Shown: positions 21,246-31,192 of the stretch, in pieces
How the letters are laid out: the number at the start of each line of letters is the position of its first letter
How positions within the stretch are numbered: the first letter of the stretch is position 1
NCBI GenBank assembly: GCA_016283755.1
Contig: JAEENO010000020.1
Coordinates: 84,156 to 148,155 of the forward strand
Direction: 5' to 3'
DNA length: 64,000 nucleotides
Origin: Lachnospiraceae bacterium
Lineage (GTDB): Bacteria > Bacillota > Clostridia > Lachnospirales > Lachnospiraceae
The notes under the pieces: model-generated
The model's database searches: none
What the model saw: only the letters and a program-made list of their open reading frames with translations
What the model was told of the DNA's origin: nothing
Program-made: the position numbers and the translations under genes

Positions 21246-22124
21246 CTATGCTGCAGGGGAACACTTCTTCCTAAGTCTTATTCTTACAGCTATATCAATG
21301 ATAAGCGCTGCAACGAATAATACCATTCCGAGAACCTGCGATATCGCAATTCCCGTACTTCCTATCTGAAGCTGGTCCGTACGAAGTCCTTCAATCCAGA
21401 ATCTTCCGATTCCGTATCCGCCAAGATACCATAAGAACACTTCGCCGTTGAAGGCCTTATGTCTCTTAAATGCATTCATAAGTATAAAAACGCCCAAATT
21501 CCAGAGTCCTTCATAAAGGAAGGTCGGATGTACCTGTACAAACTTAATATCGTCTATAACAACGGAATTTGCTTCCATAAGCGGTGTTATCTCGTTATCC
21601 CTTATCGCAGATACAGGAAGCTGCATTGCGAGAAGATTATTCGTATATCCTCCGAATGCCTCTCTGTTGAAGAAATTGCCCCATCTGCCGATTATCTGTC
21701 CCAAGACAAGGCCAAGTCCCGCTGTATCGGTCAAAAGCGGAAATGAGAGCTTTTTAACCTTGCCATAGATAAATGCGGTAATAATCGCTGCTATAACCGC
21801 ACCGTATATCGCAAGTCCGCCGCCTCTTATATTGATAATATCAGCAGGATGCTTACCGTAATAATCCCACTTAAAGATTACATAGTAAAGTCTTGCTCCT
21901 ATAACCGAGAAAACAACCTCATATATTGCAAGGTCCATATAAGTCTCGGGATTCTGCCCGCTTCGCTTTGCTTCATAGCACGCCATTGCAATTCCGGCAA
22001 GTACCGCCAAAGCAATACATACGCCGTAAAAAGCTATCTCAAGCTTACCTATGAAAAAGCTTTTTCCCACATAGTTAAGATGTATTCCTATGTTCGGAAA
22101 ATTAATCATATAGTCCATAATCAC
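21246..22124 (-). CDS. lgt: Prolipoprotein diacylglyceryl transferase
   Basis: GGGLAIYGA, GRWGNFFNREAFGG, HPTFLYEGLWN signature. Confidence 0.95.
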   Translation of the reverse strand: MIMDYMINFPNIGIHLNYVGKSFFIGKLEIAFYGVCIALAVLAGIAMACYEAKRSGQNPETYMDLAIYEVVFSVIGARLYYVIFKWDYYGKHPADIINIRGGGLAIYGAVIAAIITAFIYGKVKKLSFPLLTDTAGLGLVLGQIIGRWGNFFNREAFGGYTNNLLAMQLPVSAIRDNEITPLMEANSVVIDDIKFVQVHPTFLYEGLWNLGVFILMNAFKRHKAFNGEVFLWYLGGYGIGRFWIEGLRTDQLQIGSTGIAISQVLGMVLFVAALIIDIAVRIRLRKKCSPAA

Positions 22125-22127
22125 ACC

Positions 22128-24092
22128 TTACTTGTTATCCTGCTGTACAGTTACTTCTCTTATTGCCTTGGTACGAATCTCTTCGCAGATTCTGTCGGCA
22201 AATTCCTTAACTGACATCTTGCCTTCATCACCGGCAAATCTTGATCCTACTGCTACTTCGCCCGCAGCTTCTTCCTGCTCACCGACAACAAGTCTATACG
22301 GGATTCTGTCAAGACGAGCTTCTCTTATCTTAAATCCGATCTTCTCGGAACGCGCATCAACTTCAGTCTCAATGCCGCGAGCACGAAGCTCAGCACATAC
22401 CTTATCCGCATAATCAATATACTTATCGGATATAGGAAGAATTCTTACCTGTTCAGGGCAAAGCCATGTAGGGAAGTTACCTGCATAGTGCTCGATAAGC
22501 CAAGCAAGGGTTCTTTCATAGCATCCCATTGATGTTCTGTGAATAATGTAAGGGCGAACCTTATCACCGTTCTGGTCGATGAAGTACATATCGAACTTTT
22601 CTGCGGAAGCGCAGTCAAGCTGAACCGTAATCATTGTATCTTCCTTGCCGTATACATTTTTAGCCTGAATATCAATCTTAGGGCCGTAGAAAGCTGCTTC
22701 TCCGTCTGCCTCTGTAAACGGAACACCCTTCTCAATAAGAACTTCTCTTAAAGCACCCTGTGTTCTGTTCCAATAGTCTTCGTCACCGATATACTTCTCT
22801 GTATTGGCAGGATCCCACTTTGAGAGTCTGTATGTAACGTCATCCTGTAAACCAAGTGTAGAAAGAATATGGTAAGCCAAGTCGATACAGTTCTTTAACT
22901 CCTGCTCTGCCTGGTCAGGACGGATAATGTTATGTCCTTCAGATATAGTAAACTGACGAACTCTTGTAAGTCCATGCATTTCTCCGGAGTCTTCGTTTCT
23001 GAAAAGTGTTGAAGTCTCGCTCATTCTATACGGAAGGTCTCTGTAGGACTTCTGCTCATTCTTATATACAAAGTACTGGAACGGACATGTCATAGGACGA
23101 AGTGCCATACATTCCTTGTCTTCCGGATCGCCAAGAACGAACATTCCGTCAAGATAATGATCCCAGTGACCCGAAATCTTGTAAAGGTCTGACTTAGCCA
23201 TTAACGGAGTTCTTGTTCTTACGTAGCCCCACTCTCTGTCCTCAAGGTCCTCAATCCATCTCTGGAGCTTCATAATCATCTTGGTTCCCTTAGGTGTAAA
23301 GAGAGGAAGTCCCTGTCCGATTACATCTACAGTTGTAAATAATCCCATTTCGCGGCCAAGCTTATTATGGTCACGACGCTTAGCATCTTCAAGCTGCTCA
23401 AGGTAAGCATCAAGGTCTTCCTTGTTATCAAATGCAGTACCGTAGATTCTCTGAAGGCGCTCTCTCTTCTCATCGCCTCTCCAATATGCCATTGAAGAAG
23501 AGATAAGCTTAAAAGCTTTAACTCCCTTGGTATTCATAAGATGAGGGCCTGCGCAAAGATCTGTGAAGCCTTCTCCCTGGCTGTAGAAAGAGATAATTGC
23601 ATCTTCAGGAAGATCACGAATAAGCTCTACCTTATATGGCTCCTTTAAATCTTCCATCTTCTTGATTGCTTCTGCTCTCGGAAGTTCGAAGTATGTAAGA
23701 CGCTCACCCTTCTTAATAATCTTCTTCATTTCCTTTTCGATTTCGTCAAGGTCTTCTCTGGAGAATGGCTCAGTATCGAAATCATAATAGAATCCCGTAT
23801 CGATTGCAGGTCCGATTGCTACCTTAACATTAGGACGTACAACCTTAACAGCCTCAGCCAAAATATGTGATGCTGTATGGCGAAGAACTCTTAAACCTTC
23901 AGGGTCCTTAGCTGTAAAGATTCTTAAAGTGCAATCCTTATCTATAACTGTTCGAAGATCGCACACCTTGCCGTCGATTTCAGCTGCACATGCCGCACGG
24001 CCGAGACCTTCGGAGATATCCATTGCGATATCGAATGCCATTTTCTTTTCCTGATACTCTCTTACAGAGCCATCAACCAATGTAATCTTCAT
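22128..24092 (-). CDS. thrS: Threonyl-tRNA synthetase
   Basis: TGS domain, HTASHILAEAV, GHWDHY, RPMTCPFQYF, class II motifs, C-terminal anticodon-binding domain. Confidence 0.97.
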   Translation of the reverse strand: MKITLVDGSVREYQEKKMAFDIAMDISEGLGRAACAAEIDGKVCDLRTVIDKDCTLRIFTAKDPEGLRVLRHTASHILAEAVKVVRPNVKVAIGPAIDTGFYYDFDTEPFSREDLDEIEKEMKKIIKKGERLTYFELPRAEAIKKMEDLKEPYKVELIRDLPEDAIISFYSQGEGFTDLCAGPHLMNTKGVKAFKLISSSMAYWRGDEKRERLQRIYGTAFDNKEDLDAYLEQLEDAKRRDHNKLGREMGLFTTVDVIGQGLPLFTPKGTKMIMKLQRWIEDLEDREWGYVRTRTPLMAKSDLYKISGHWDHYLDGMFVLGDPEDKECMALRPMTCPFQYFVYKNEQKSYRDLPYRMSETSTLFRNEDSGEMHGLTRVRQFTISEGHNIIRPDQAEQELKNCIDLAYHILSTLGLQDDVTYRLSKWDPANTEKYIGDEDYWNRTQGALREVLIEKGVPFTEADGEAAFYGPKIDIQAKNVYGKEDTMITVQLDCASAEKFDMYFIDQNGDKVRPYIIHRTSMGCYERTLAWLIEHYAGNFPTWLCPEQVRILPISDKYIDYADKVCAELRARGIETEVDARSEKIGFKIREARLDRIPYRLVVGEQEEAAGEVAVGSRFAGDEGKMSVKEFADRICEEIRTKAIREVTVQQDNK

Positions 24093-24113
24093 ATCAATTC
24101 CTCCTTAATAAAT

Positions 24114-24335
24114 GAAAAAAGTCCCTTGCATATGCAAGGGACGTAATATACGCGGTTCCACCCAAGTTGCCATTCTCATGGCCTCTCAAACTGACTATAA
24201 CGTAGTCACCGGACCTTATTAGGGCCGCTCTGAGGTGGTCTTCGGACGAATGTCTATTAAATCGCTCTCAGCATTCACGATTCTCTCTGTCATATACTTA
24301 GACGTCTTACTCTTCTCATCAACGCGTTGGTTTGT
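24114..24335 (-). promoter_or_regulatory. T-box leader of thrS (antiterminator plus terminator)
   Basis: Minus-strand T-box TGGGTGGAACCGCG (24151-24164); terminator GTCCCTTGCATATGCAAGGGAC + T-run (24114-24142); candidate ACC (Thr) specifier in GAAGACCACC; 5' boundary approximate. Confidence 0.88.
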
Positions 24336-24373
24336 TAAATTATTTGAATGATAACGCAATTGCGCTTCGTTGT

Positions 24374-24548
24374 CAAGTGCCACTTGGCTATTCTTTGAGC
24401 TTCGGTTCGCATAGCGAACTCGAATCCTGCTTCGCAGGACAAGTGCCGCACTTTTGTGCGTCACTTGGCTATTCTTTGAACTTCGGCGCACATAGTGCGC
24501 TCGAATCCCACTGCGTGGGACAAGTGTCATACTGCGTATGCCACTTGG
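24374..24548. repeat. Tandem ~80-81-bp repeats with covarying hairpins
   Basis: CACTTGG anchors at 24381, 24462, 24542; CAAGTG at 24374, 24440, 24521; three hairpins per unit with different but perfectly paired stems. Confidence 0.9.
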
Positions 24549-25061
24549 TTATTTACCGCAACAATGCTTATATTTCTTACCGCTGCCGCATGGACACGGA
24601 TCGTTTCTTCCGACTTTCTTACCTACACGGATAGTTGTGGATTCTTTCTGCTCCTTATAGAGAGCTTTTCTCTCATCCTCGGTAAAAATGCTTTCCCACT
24701 GCGGAAGTCCGTATAACCAGTCAGCCTTAGCTCTTACCATATTCTTATATAGCTTAGCCTTATCAAACTTCAATGAAACAACCGTATCCTCTTCCATTGT
24801 GTCAATCGGGTTAGGTGTTACAAGCGAATCATCTATTCCATCAAGAAAACCAACCATTGCCATAAGTTCGATTCCGAACTTATCTGCAAGTTCCTTAACG
24901 GTTCCCTTTACTTCCTCATCAGGATTCGTAAGAAGCTTCTCATATACGGAAGTCTCCTTCTCAAAATATCTTCTCCAGAAGCTCTGCAACTCATTTCTGT
25001 CTGCCTGCTCATTATAAGCCATGCTTCTCCACTGTTCCAATAATGCCATAATGCACCTCAT
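24549..25061 (-). CDS. SEC-C metal-binding motif protein
   Basis: C-terminal [21 protein letters not shown]. Confidence 0.85.
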   Translation of the reverse strand: MRCIMALLEQWRSMAYNEQADRNELQSFWRRYFEKETSVYEKLLTNPDEEVKGTVKELADKFGIELMAMVGFLDGIDDSLVTPNPIDTMEEDTVVSLKFDKAKLYKNMVRAKADWLYGLPQWESIFTEDERKALYKEQKESTTIRVGKKVGRNDPCPCGSGKKYKHCCGK

Positions 25062-25120
25062 TTTAATATTCTATGGGATAAGCCCACTTCACCTATTATA
25101 CTTTAATTCATATAAAACTA

Positions 25121-25157
25121 CAATAAAAAGCGCCCGAAATTTAGATAATCTCGGGCG
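25121..25157 (-). terminator. Terminator after NCS2 permease
   Basis: GGCGCCCGAGATTATCTAAATTTCGGGCGCTTTTT on minus strand. Confidence 0.75.
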
Positions 25158-25196
25158 CCACAACTTTTTCAACTTTTTCTTCTTAAACTCTATAAA

Positions 25197-26612
25197 TTAC
25201 ATAACTACAAAGAACTTAATAATGAAGAGGAGTGAAAGTACATATGTGAGAATTGATACTTCCTTAGCCTTTCCTGTAATTAACTTAATGATTGTATATG
25301 TAATGAGACCGATACCGATTGCATGTCCGATCGAGCTTGAAATCGGCATAGCGATAAGCATTAATGCTACAGGAGCTGCCTGTGTGATGTCCTCGAAGTT
25401 AACGTTCTTAAGACCTGAAAGCATTAAAATTCCAACATAGATTAATGCAGATGAAGTAGCTGCTGAAGGAATGATAGCTGCTATAGGTGAAATGAACATA
25501 CATGCAAGGAACATGATACCTGTTGTTAATGCTGTAAGACCTGTACGTCCGCCTGCTTCAACACCTGAAGCTGACTCAACGAATGTGGTAACTGTAGAAG
25601 TACCTGTGCAAGCACCTGCTACTGTACCAACAGCATCTGCAAGTAACGCTTCTCTCATCTGAGGCATGTTGCCCTTCTCGTCAACCATACCTGCACGTGA
25701 AGCTGTACCAACAAGTGTTCCGATTGTATCGAACATATCGATAATGCAGAATGTAATTACAAGAGTAATTGCTGTTGTCCAGCCAATCTGCATGAATCCT
25801 TCAAAGTTAAACTTAAATAAAGTTGTTGCAGCCATATCGCCAAAAGGAGGCAACCAGCTAGCTGTCTTTAATCCTTCGAAAGGATTGGTCTTGAATACAA
25901 GAATCTTAGCTACCCAGTTAACAACTGAAGCTACGAGCATACCAAGAATAACGGATCCTTTTACCTTCTTATGGTTAAGGAAGATAATTACGAATAAACC
26001 GATAAACATTGTAGCAACTGCAAGTACCATCTCGCCGTATCCGGAACCGATGAGCTCTTCCTTAGCATACTTAGCTGTAAGTGCGCCGAAGAAATCTCTC
26101 ATTACGAAGAAAGGACCACCCTTATCGGAGAAGATCTGGCAGTTGGAACCAAGACCGATGTTAAGTAACATAAGTCCGATTGCCGGAGCGATACCAAAAC
26201 GTACTCCAAGAGGAATAGCATCAACAATCTTCTCACGAATCTTGAAGATAGAAAGGATAATAAAGATAATACCTTCAATCAAGATGATAACAAGTGCGGA
26301 CTGGAATGACTCAAGATATGACATACCTGTAAGTCCAACGATGTTACCAACTACGATTGCGAAGAATGAGTTAAGTCCCATTCCCGGTGCCATAGCAAAC
26401 GGCTTGTTAGCACAGAATGCCATAACGAACATACCAATTGCGGATGCGATACATGTTGCAAGGAATACACCGTTCCAAAGCGGGCTTCCTACATCCCAGT
26501 TTGTAAGTAAGTTAGGATTCAATGCAATGATGTAAGCCATTGTCATGAACGTAGTCAAGCCGGCGATAATCTCGGTCTTGACTGTAGTCTTATTTTGCTC
26601 AAGCTTAAACAT
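25197..26612 (-). CDS. NCS2 family nucleobase (purine) permease, PbuG/AdeQ-type
   Basis: TTFMTMAYIIALNP, APGMGLNSFFA, GTASRAGM, GTSTVTTFVESASGVEAGGRTGL. Confidence 0.92.
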   Translation of the reverse strand: MFKLEQNKTTVKTEIIAGLTTFMTMAYIIALNPNLLTNWDVGSPLWNGVFLATCIASAIGMFVMAFCANKPFAMAPGMGLNSFFAIVVGNIVGLTGMSYLESFQSALVIILIEGIIFIILSIFKIREKIVDAIPLGVRFGIAPAIGLMLLNIGLGSNCQIFSDKGGPFFVMRDFFGALTAKYAKEELIGSGYGEMVLAVATMFIGLFVIIFLNHKKVKGSVILGMLVASVVNWVAKILVFKTNPFEGLKTASWLPPFGDMAATTLFKFNFEGFMQIGWTTAITLVITFCIIDMFDTIGTLVGTASRAGMVDEKGNMPQMREALLADAVGTVAGACTGTSTVTTFVESASGVEAGGRTGLTALTTGIMFLACMFISPIAAIIPSAATSSALIYVGILMLSGLKNVNFEDITQAAPVALMLIAMPISSSIGHAIGIGLITYTIIKLITGKAKEVSILTYVLSLLFIIKFFVVM

Positions 26613-26781
26613 AAGTTAGAGACCTCCTATAAATTTTTCTCACAATGATAATTATAATTAATGCGTCACAATTTTTCCATACTTTTTTGACTTTTATTTA
26701 TACAAATTATTAATATCTCAAAGAACTTTTTTCAAAAACTTTTACATTAAAAAATTGGCAGAATTTTTCATCAAAAAGCAA

Positions 26782-26809
26782 CAAAAAAGCAGGTCTACGA
26801 CCTGCTTTT
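26782..26809 (-). terminator. Terminator after 26817 gene
   Basis: AAAGCAGGTCGTAGACCTGCTTTTTT on minus strand. Confidence 0.75.
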
Positions 26810-26816
26810 AAAATCA

Positions 26817-27608
26817 TTATAAAACTCTTAATCTGTATCCTGCGTTCACATAATCAATCTGTGTGATCTTAAAACATCTTACATACTCGCCTGCAGCATT
26901 GTATACCATAAGATATACGTTAACACCGTCTGTACGAGGTGTATAAAGTACCTGATAAGAGAAACCTGCACGAGGTACAAGCTCTATAATCTTATCTTCC
27001 GCAACGGTGATATCTCCGTTAAGTCCGGAATACGTAACCGTAAGGAATACTTCCGATGTAGTATTCTTGTTCTTGGCTTCCTTACATAAGCTTACCGTAA
27101 TCTTGTCATTATCGACAATTGCCACGTCCTCACCGTTCTTGTAAGCAGCAATATCCTCTTCACTCATAAGATACTTTGCAGTCTTCTTGGAATAAGGAAG
27201 TCTGCTCTCAACCGTATGCTCATCCCAAATACCGTCACCGTAGGTAGCTCTTACGATATATGTACCGTAATATCTAACCGTAATAATCTTGGTAACAGGC
27301 ATTACGGAATCGGTGGAATTGGTAATCGTATCTGTAATCTTCTGCAACTTCATACCCTGCTGTACACCGTTATTCATAAGGTCCGGATAGACCGTATAAG
27401 TAACCGTTGTATTAGCCGGTACGTAGAACTTAACATATAACTTGCCGTTGTACTTATTATCAACGGTATCAATCAAAGTCGGATCATTGTCTGTGTAATC
27501 AGCTTTCGCCGATTCAGGATGCGCCATTGCAATGAACACAACACAAAGTACGCAAAGTAAAGCCAGCGCCTTTTTGGTTAATGAATTCAATGTGTATCTC
27601 CTCCTCAC
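26817..27608 (-). CDS. Hypothetical secreted protein
   Basis: N-terminal signal peptide (LLCVLCVVFIAMAHPESAKA), beta-rich remainder. Confidence 0.65.
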   Translation of the reverse strand: MRRRYTLNSLTKKALALLCVLCVVFIAMAHPESAKADYTDNDPTLIDTVDNKYNGKLYVKFYVPANTTVTYTVYPDLMNNGVQQGMKLQKITDTITNSTDSVMPVTKIITVRYYGTYIVRATYGDGIWDEHTVESRLPYSKKTAKYLMSEEDIAAYKNGEDVAIVDNDKITVSLCKEAKNKNTTSEVFLTVTYSGLNGDITVAEDKIIELVPRAGFSYQVLYTPRTDGVNVYLMVYNAAGEYVRCFKITQIDYVNAGYRLRVL

Positions 27609-27770
27609 TTATATACTACTACACATATTGCCATTGTAATACATTTGTAACAAAAAATCAAGTTTATTCTATTTTGTCAGCAAATATACACAATTCGAAA
27701 CGTTTCGCTTGACCTTATCCCCTATAATTTGTTACACTACAAAGCGAACAAACTATTGCGAGGTACGTAT

Positions 27771-27977
27771 ATGGATAAGATTCGCAGAATACTTGCTATA
27801 ATCGGCATCGTACTTCTTGCCGGATTATACATTGCAACAATATTCGCGGCATTTACCGCATCAGAGAACTCCTTCGGATTATTCATGGCTTCAATCGCCG
27901 CAACAATCATAATCCCTGTTCTCATCTGGTTATTCACACTGTTCTATAAGCTTTCTCACAAGAAAGACGATGAATAA
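27771..27977 (+). CDS. Small two-TM membrane protein, hypothetical
   Basis: MDKIRRILAIIGIVLLAGLYIATIFAAF...; RBS-like GAGG shortly upstream of ATG 27771. Confidence 0.6.
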   Translation: MDKIRRILAIIGIVLLAGLYIATIFAAFTASENSFGLFMASIAATIIIPVLIWLFTLFYKLSHKKDDE

Positions 27978-27978
27978 C

Positions 27979-28398
27979 TTATTGTTTCATAACGAAGAAT
28001 GTGTAAGACGCCTTGCTTATAAGGCGTTTTTCTTCATCCTTAATTTCAACTTCTATAACCTGTACGGTCTTACCTGCCTTAATTATCTTAGACGTAGCCG
28101 TAAGTGTCTTAGTCCTTGATAAAAGCGCCGGTGCGAGAAATGACATCTGCGCATCAAGTGTTGTAACCTTAACTCCATTTGCTACCGCAGCTGTTCCCGC
28201 AGTAATATCGGCAAGTGAGAATAACACACCACCGTGAACGGAACCTAACGGATTAACCTGCCAATCCTGAATGGTTAAAAGCGCTGTAGCCTCTCCGTTA
28301 CCGAGTGCGGTAAATACCATTCCCATTCTCTTTGAATACTCATCCACACAATTGGGATTGCCGACAAGTTCCTCTATATTAAATCCTTCTACTGACAT
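27979..28398 (-). CDS. PaaI family hotdog thioesterase
   Basis: NPLGSVHGGVLFSLADITAGTAA, TLDAQMSFLAPA. Confidence 0.85.
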   Translation of the reverse strand: MSVEGFNIEELVGNPNCVDEYSKRMGMVFTALGNGEATALLTIQDWQVNPLGSVHGGVLFSLADITAGTAAVANGVKVTTLDAQMSFLAPALLSRTKTLTATSKIIKAGKTVQVIEVEIKDEEKRLISKASYTFFVMKQ

Positions 28399-28408
28399 TT
28401 ATAATTCC

Positions 28409-29272
28409 CTATCCTATCTTCTTAGAGCATGCAATAGCAAGCGAACCCGGTCCGATGTGACAGGATACGCTTAACGAAAGCGGCTGAAGCACTATCTCAT
28501 TATTAGGAAACTCCGCCTTAACTTCCTCATAGAACTCTTTTGCAAGTTCTTCATCCTTAGTATAGGCAATCTCAAGATTCATACCCGTACCGTCGGGACA
28601 ATTAAATCTCTCCTTAAAGTCCTTCTTCATCTGCTCTATCATTGTTGCCTTCGCAGATTTAACGGTTCTTGCAGTACTGAAAAGATCGAGCTTTTCACCG
28701 TTAATGGAAAGAACAGGCTTAATCTTAAGAAGTGTTGCGATTGAAGCTGCAGCAGGTGTAACCCTTCCACCCTTCTTAAGATAATACATGGTATCTACCA
28801 TGATATATATACTGCTGTCTGCCTTAACTTCTTCAAGATAATTCCTGATCTCTTCCGCAGACATCCCTCTGTCGCGAAGTGTTATTGCATCAAGCACCGA
28901 CTGCCTCTGGGTAACCGAAATACGGTGGTTGTCAACTACATATACTCTGTTGCCGTAGTCCTCAGCAAGAAGTGTAGCTGCTGCTGTACTTCCGCTAAGT
29001 CCGCTGGACATAGGTATATATACAAGCTCATCATATGATTCAAGAATCTCATCAAACATATCCATTGTATTACCCATTGCAGGCATGGATGTCGAGATCT
29101 CCTCATCTTCCGCAAGAAGTCCGTAGAACTGTTCCTGCGTAAGATTGATTCCCTCAAAATAGCTTGTTCCCTTAATTATAAAAGGCATCGGAATTACATA
29201 TACGCCGAGCTTGACAGCTTCTTCCTGCGTTATTCCGCTGTTACTGTCAGTCATTATTGCGACCGTAGCCAT
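28409..29272 (-). CDS. DegV family fatty-acid-binding protein
   Basis: VAIMTDSNSGITQEEA, TSMPAMG, SSGLSGS, HIGPGSLAIA. Confidence 0.93.
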   Translation of the reverse strand: MATVAIMTDSNSGITQEEAVKLGVYVIPMPFIIKGTSYFEGINLTQEQFYGLLAEDEEISTSMPAMGNTMDMFDEILESYDELVYIPMSSGLSGSTAAATLLAEDYGNRVYVVDNHRISVTQRQSVLDAITLRDRGMSAEEIRNYLEEVKADSSIYIMVDTMYYLKKGGRVTPAAASIATLLKIKPVLSINGEKLDLFSTARTVKSAKATMIEQMKKDFKERFNCPDGTGMNLEIAYTKDEELAKEFYEEVKAEFPNNEIVLQPLSLSVSCHIGPGSLAIACSKKIG

Positions 29273-29287
29273 TAAATTACTCCTCCC

Positions 29288-31192
29288 CTATTCCAATTCA
29301 AAAGCACCGGTATAAAGTCTGTAGTAGTTACCGTGCTGAGCTATCAATTCTTCATGTGTTCCGCGCTCGGTAATAACACCGTTCTCAAGATACATGATAG
29401 CCTTGGCATTTCTTACAGTAGACAAACGGTGTGCTATAACGAATACCGTTCTGCCCTCCATAAGCTTGTCCATACCATCCTGTACAATCTTCTCTGTACG
29501 CGTATCGATTGAAGAAGTTGCCTCATCAAGGATAAGAACAGGCGGATCCGCAATCGCAGCTCTTGCAATTGAAAGAAGCTGTCTCTGTCCCTGTGAAAGC
29601 ATACCGCCGTCGCCGGTAATTACGGTGTCATAACCATCCTTAAGATGTCTTATGAAGTAATCCGCATTTGCAAGCTTGGCTGCCTTAACAACATCCTCAT
29701 CGCTTGCATCAAGACGGCCGTATCTTATATTCTCCCTGATTGTTCCCGTAAAAAGATGTGTATCCTGTAATACGATACCGAGAGAACGTCTAAGATCGTC
29801 CTTCTTAATATCCTTTACATTAATACCATCATAGACGATCTCACCCTCATTAACATCATAGAATCTGTTGATAAGGTTGGTAATTGTTGTCTTACCCGCG
29901 CCGGTATGACCGACAAAAGCAATCTTCTGTCCCGGCTTGGCATATAGATTAATATCCTTTAAAACCGTCTTTTCTTCATTATATCCAAAAGTTACGTCAT
30001 TAAACTTAACGAATCCCTTAAGAGGGATAAGCTCGGTCTCGCCGTCCGTAACCTTCTTCCATGCCCAATGATCTGTACGCTCTGCGCACTCTGTCAAAGT
30101 ACCGTCCGCATTCTCATGTACGCGCGCAATTGTAACCGTGCCATCATCAATTTCAGGCTTCTCATCAATAAGCGTAAAGATTCTGTCCGCACCTGCCAAA
30201 GCCATAACAACGGATGCAACTTCCTGAGATACCTGCGTTATAGGGTTGGTAAAGTTCTTGGTATACTGTAAAAACGCAACCAATGTACCGAGTGTAAGCG
30301 GTAACTTACCTGTAATAATAAGCGCTGCTCCTGCTATTGCCACAAAGAAATAGAGGAAATTAGACATCTGTGCCATAACAGGCATCATGATATTTGCAAA
30401 TATACTTGCTCTCTTTGCATTGTTACAGAGGTCTTCATTTAATCTGTTAAATTCCTCGACTGCCTTCTCTTCATGGTTAAATACTTTAACGACCTTCTGA
30501 CCGTTAAGCATTTCCTCGATAAAGCCGTTGGTCTTACCGATTGACTTCTGCTGTGCTACATAGAAGGTAGAACTTTTACCCGCAAGGAACTTACCTACGA
30601 ATACGATAATGACAAGGCAAAGTACAACAAATATTGTAAGCTGCCAGCTCATTCTTATCATTCCGTAGAATACCGCAACAATTGTAACTATAGATGAGAA
30701 CAGGTTAGGAATACCCTGGCTTATCATCTGACGAAGAGTATCCGTATCGTTCGTATAACGGCTCATAATATCGCCGTTCTTATTGGTATCAAAGTACTTA
30801 AGCGGTAACGTCTGCATCTTCCGCATCATACTGTTACGCACAGACATAAGCGCATCCTGTGATACATTGATCATAAGGCGCGAATGTAACCACGCAAGGA
30901 ATACAACGATCGCATAAGTAATCGACATTCTTATTACAACACTGTATAACGGACCAAGATCAGGATTGGAAACTCCTATCATCGGCTTAATTCCGTCATC
31001 TACAAGTTCCTTAAGAAGTGATACTCCGTATGCGGAAAGAACAGCTCTTGCAAGTAAACAGATAAATACAATAACAATTGCAAAGGCGTGCTTTTTCGTA
31101 ACAAGCGCAAGTAATCTTCCGAGAACTACTTTCATACGGCCCTTAGGAAGTTTTGGCGGCGGGCCCATAGGTCTTCTAGGCGGCATCGTCAT
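29288..31192 (-). CDS. ABC transporter, fused permease/ATP-binding protein
   Basis: Walker A GHTGAGKTT, LSQGQRQLLSIARA, DEATSSIDTRTE; large N-terminal TMD. Confidence 0.94.
   Translation of the reverse strand: MTMPPRRPMGPPPKLPKGRMKVVLGRLLALVTKKHAFAIVIVFICLLARAVLSAYGVSLLKELVDDGIKPMIGVSNPDLGPLYSVVIRMSITYAIVVFLAWLHSRLMINVSQDALMSVRNSMMRKMQTLPLKYFDTNKNGDIMSRYTNDTDTLRQMISQGIPNLFSSIVTIVAVFYGMIRMSWQLTIFVVLCLVIIVFVGKFLAGKSSTFYVAQQKSIGKTNGFIEEMLNGQKVVKVFNHEEKAVEEFNRLNEDLCNNAKRASIFANIMMPVMAQMSNFLYFFVAIAGAALIITGKLPLTLGTLVAFLQYTKNFTNPITQVSQEVASVVMALAGADRIFTLIDEKPEIDDGTVTIARVHENADGTLTECAERTDHWAWKKVTDGETELIPLKGFVKFNDVTFGYNEEKTVLKDINLYAKPGQKIAFVGHTGAGKTTITNLINRFYDVNEGEIVYDGINVKDIKKDDLRRSLGIVLQDTHLFTGTIRENIRYGRLDASDEDVVKAAKLANADYFIRHLKDGYDTVITGDGGMLSQGQRQLLSIARAAIADPPVLILDEATSSIDTRTEKIVQDGMDKLMEGRTVFVIAHRLSTVRNAKAIMYLENGVITERGTHEELIAQHGNYYRLYTGAFELE

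Noticed and set aside
24219-24530. 103-aa minus-strand ORF with internal repeat (RSSKNSQV twice)
   Set aside because: It overlaps the T-box leader and the hairpin repeats. The protein repeat follows from the 81-bp (27-codon) DNA period and there is no RBS or conserved domain.
24374-24548. CRISPR-like array
   Set aside because: The repeats are ~80 bp, contiguous and hairpin-rich, with no unique spacers and no cas genes in the window.
24332-24634. 100-aa plus-strand ORF across the repeats and SEC-C 3' end
   Set aside because: Antisense to SEC-C and driven by repeat periodicity.
26613-26780. Possible purine riboswitch upstream of the NCS2 permease
   Set aside because: The leader is AT-rich with no purine-riboswitch core (paired loops, TATA..GTNT pattern) visible on the minus strand.
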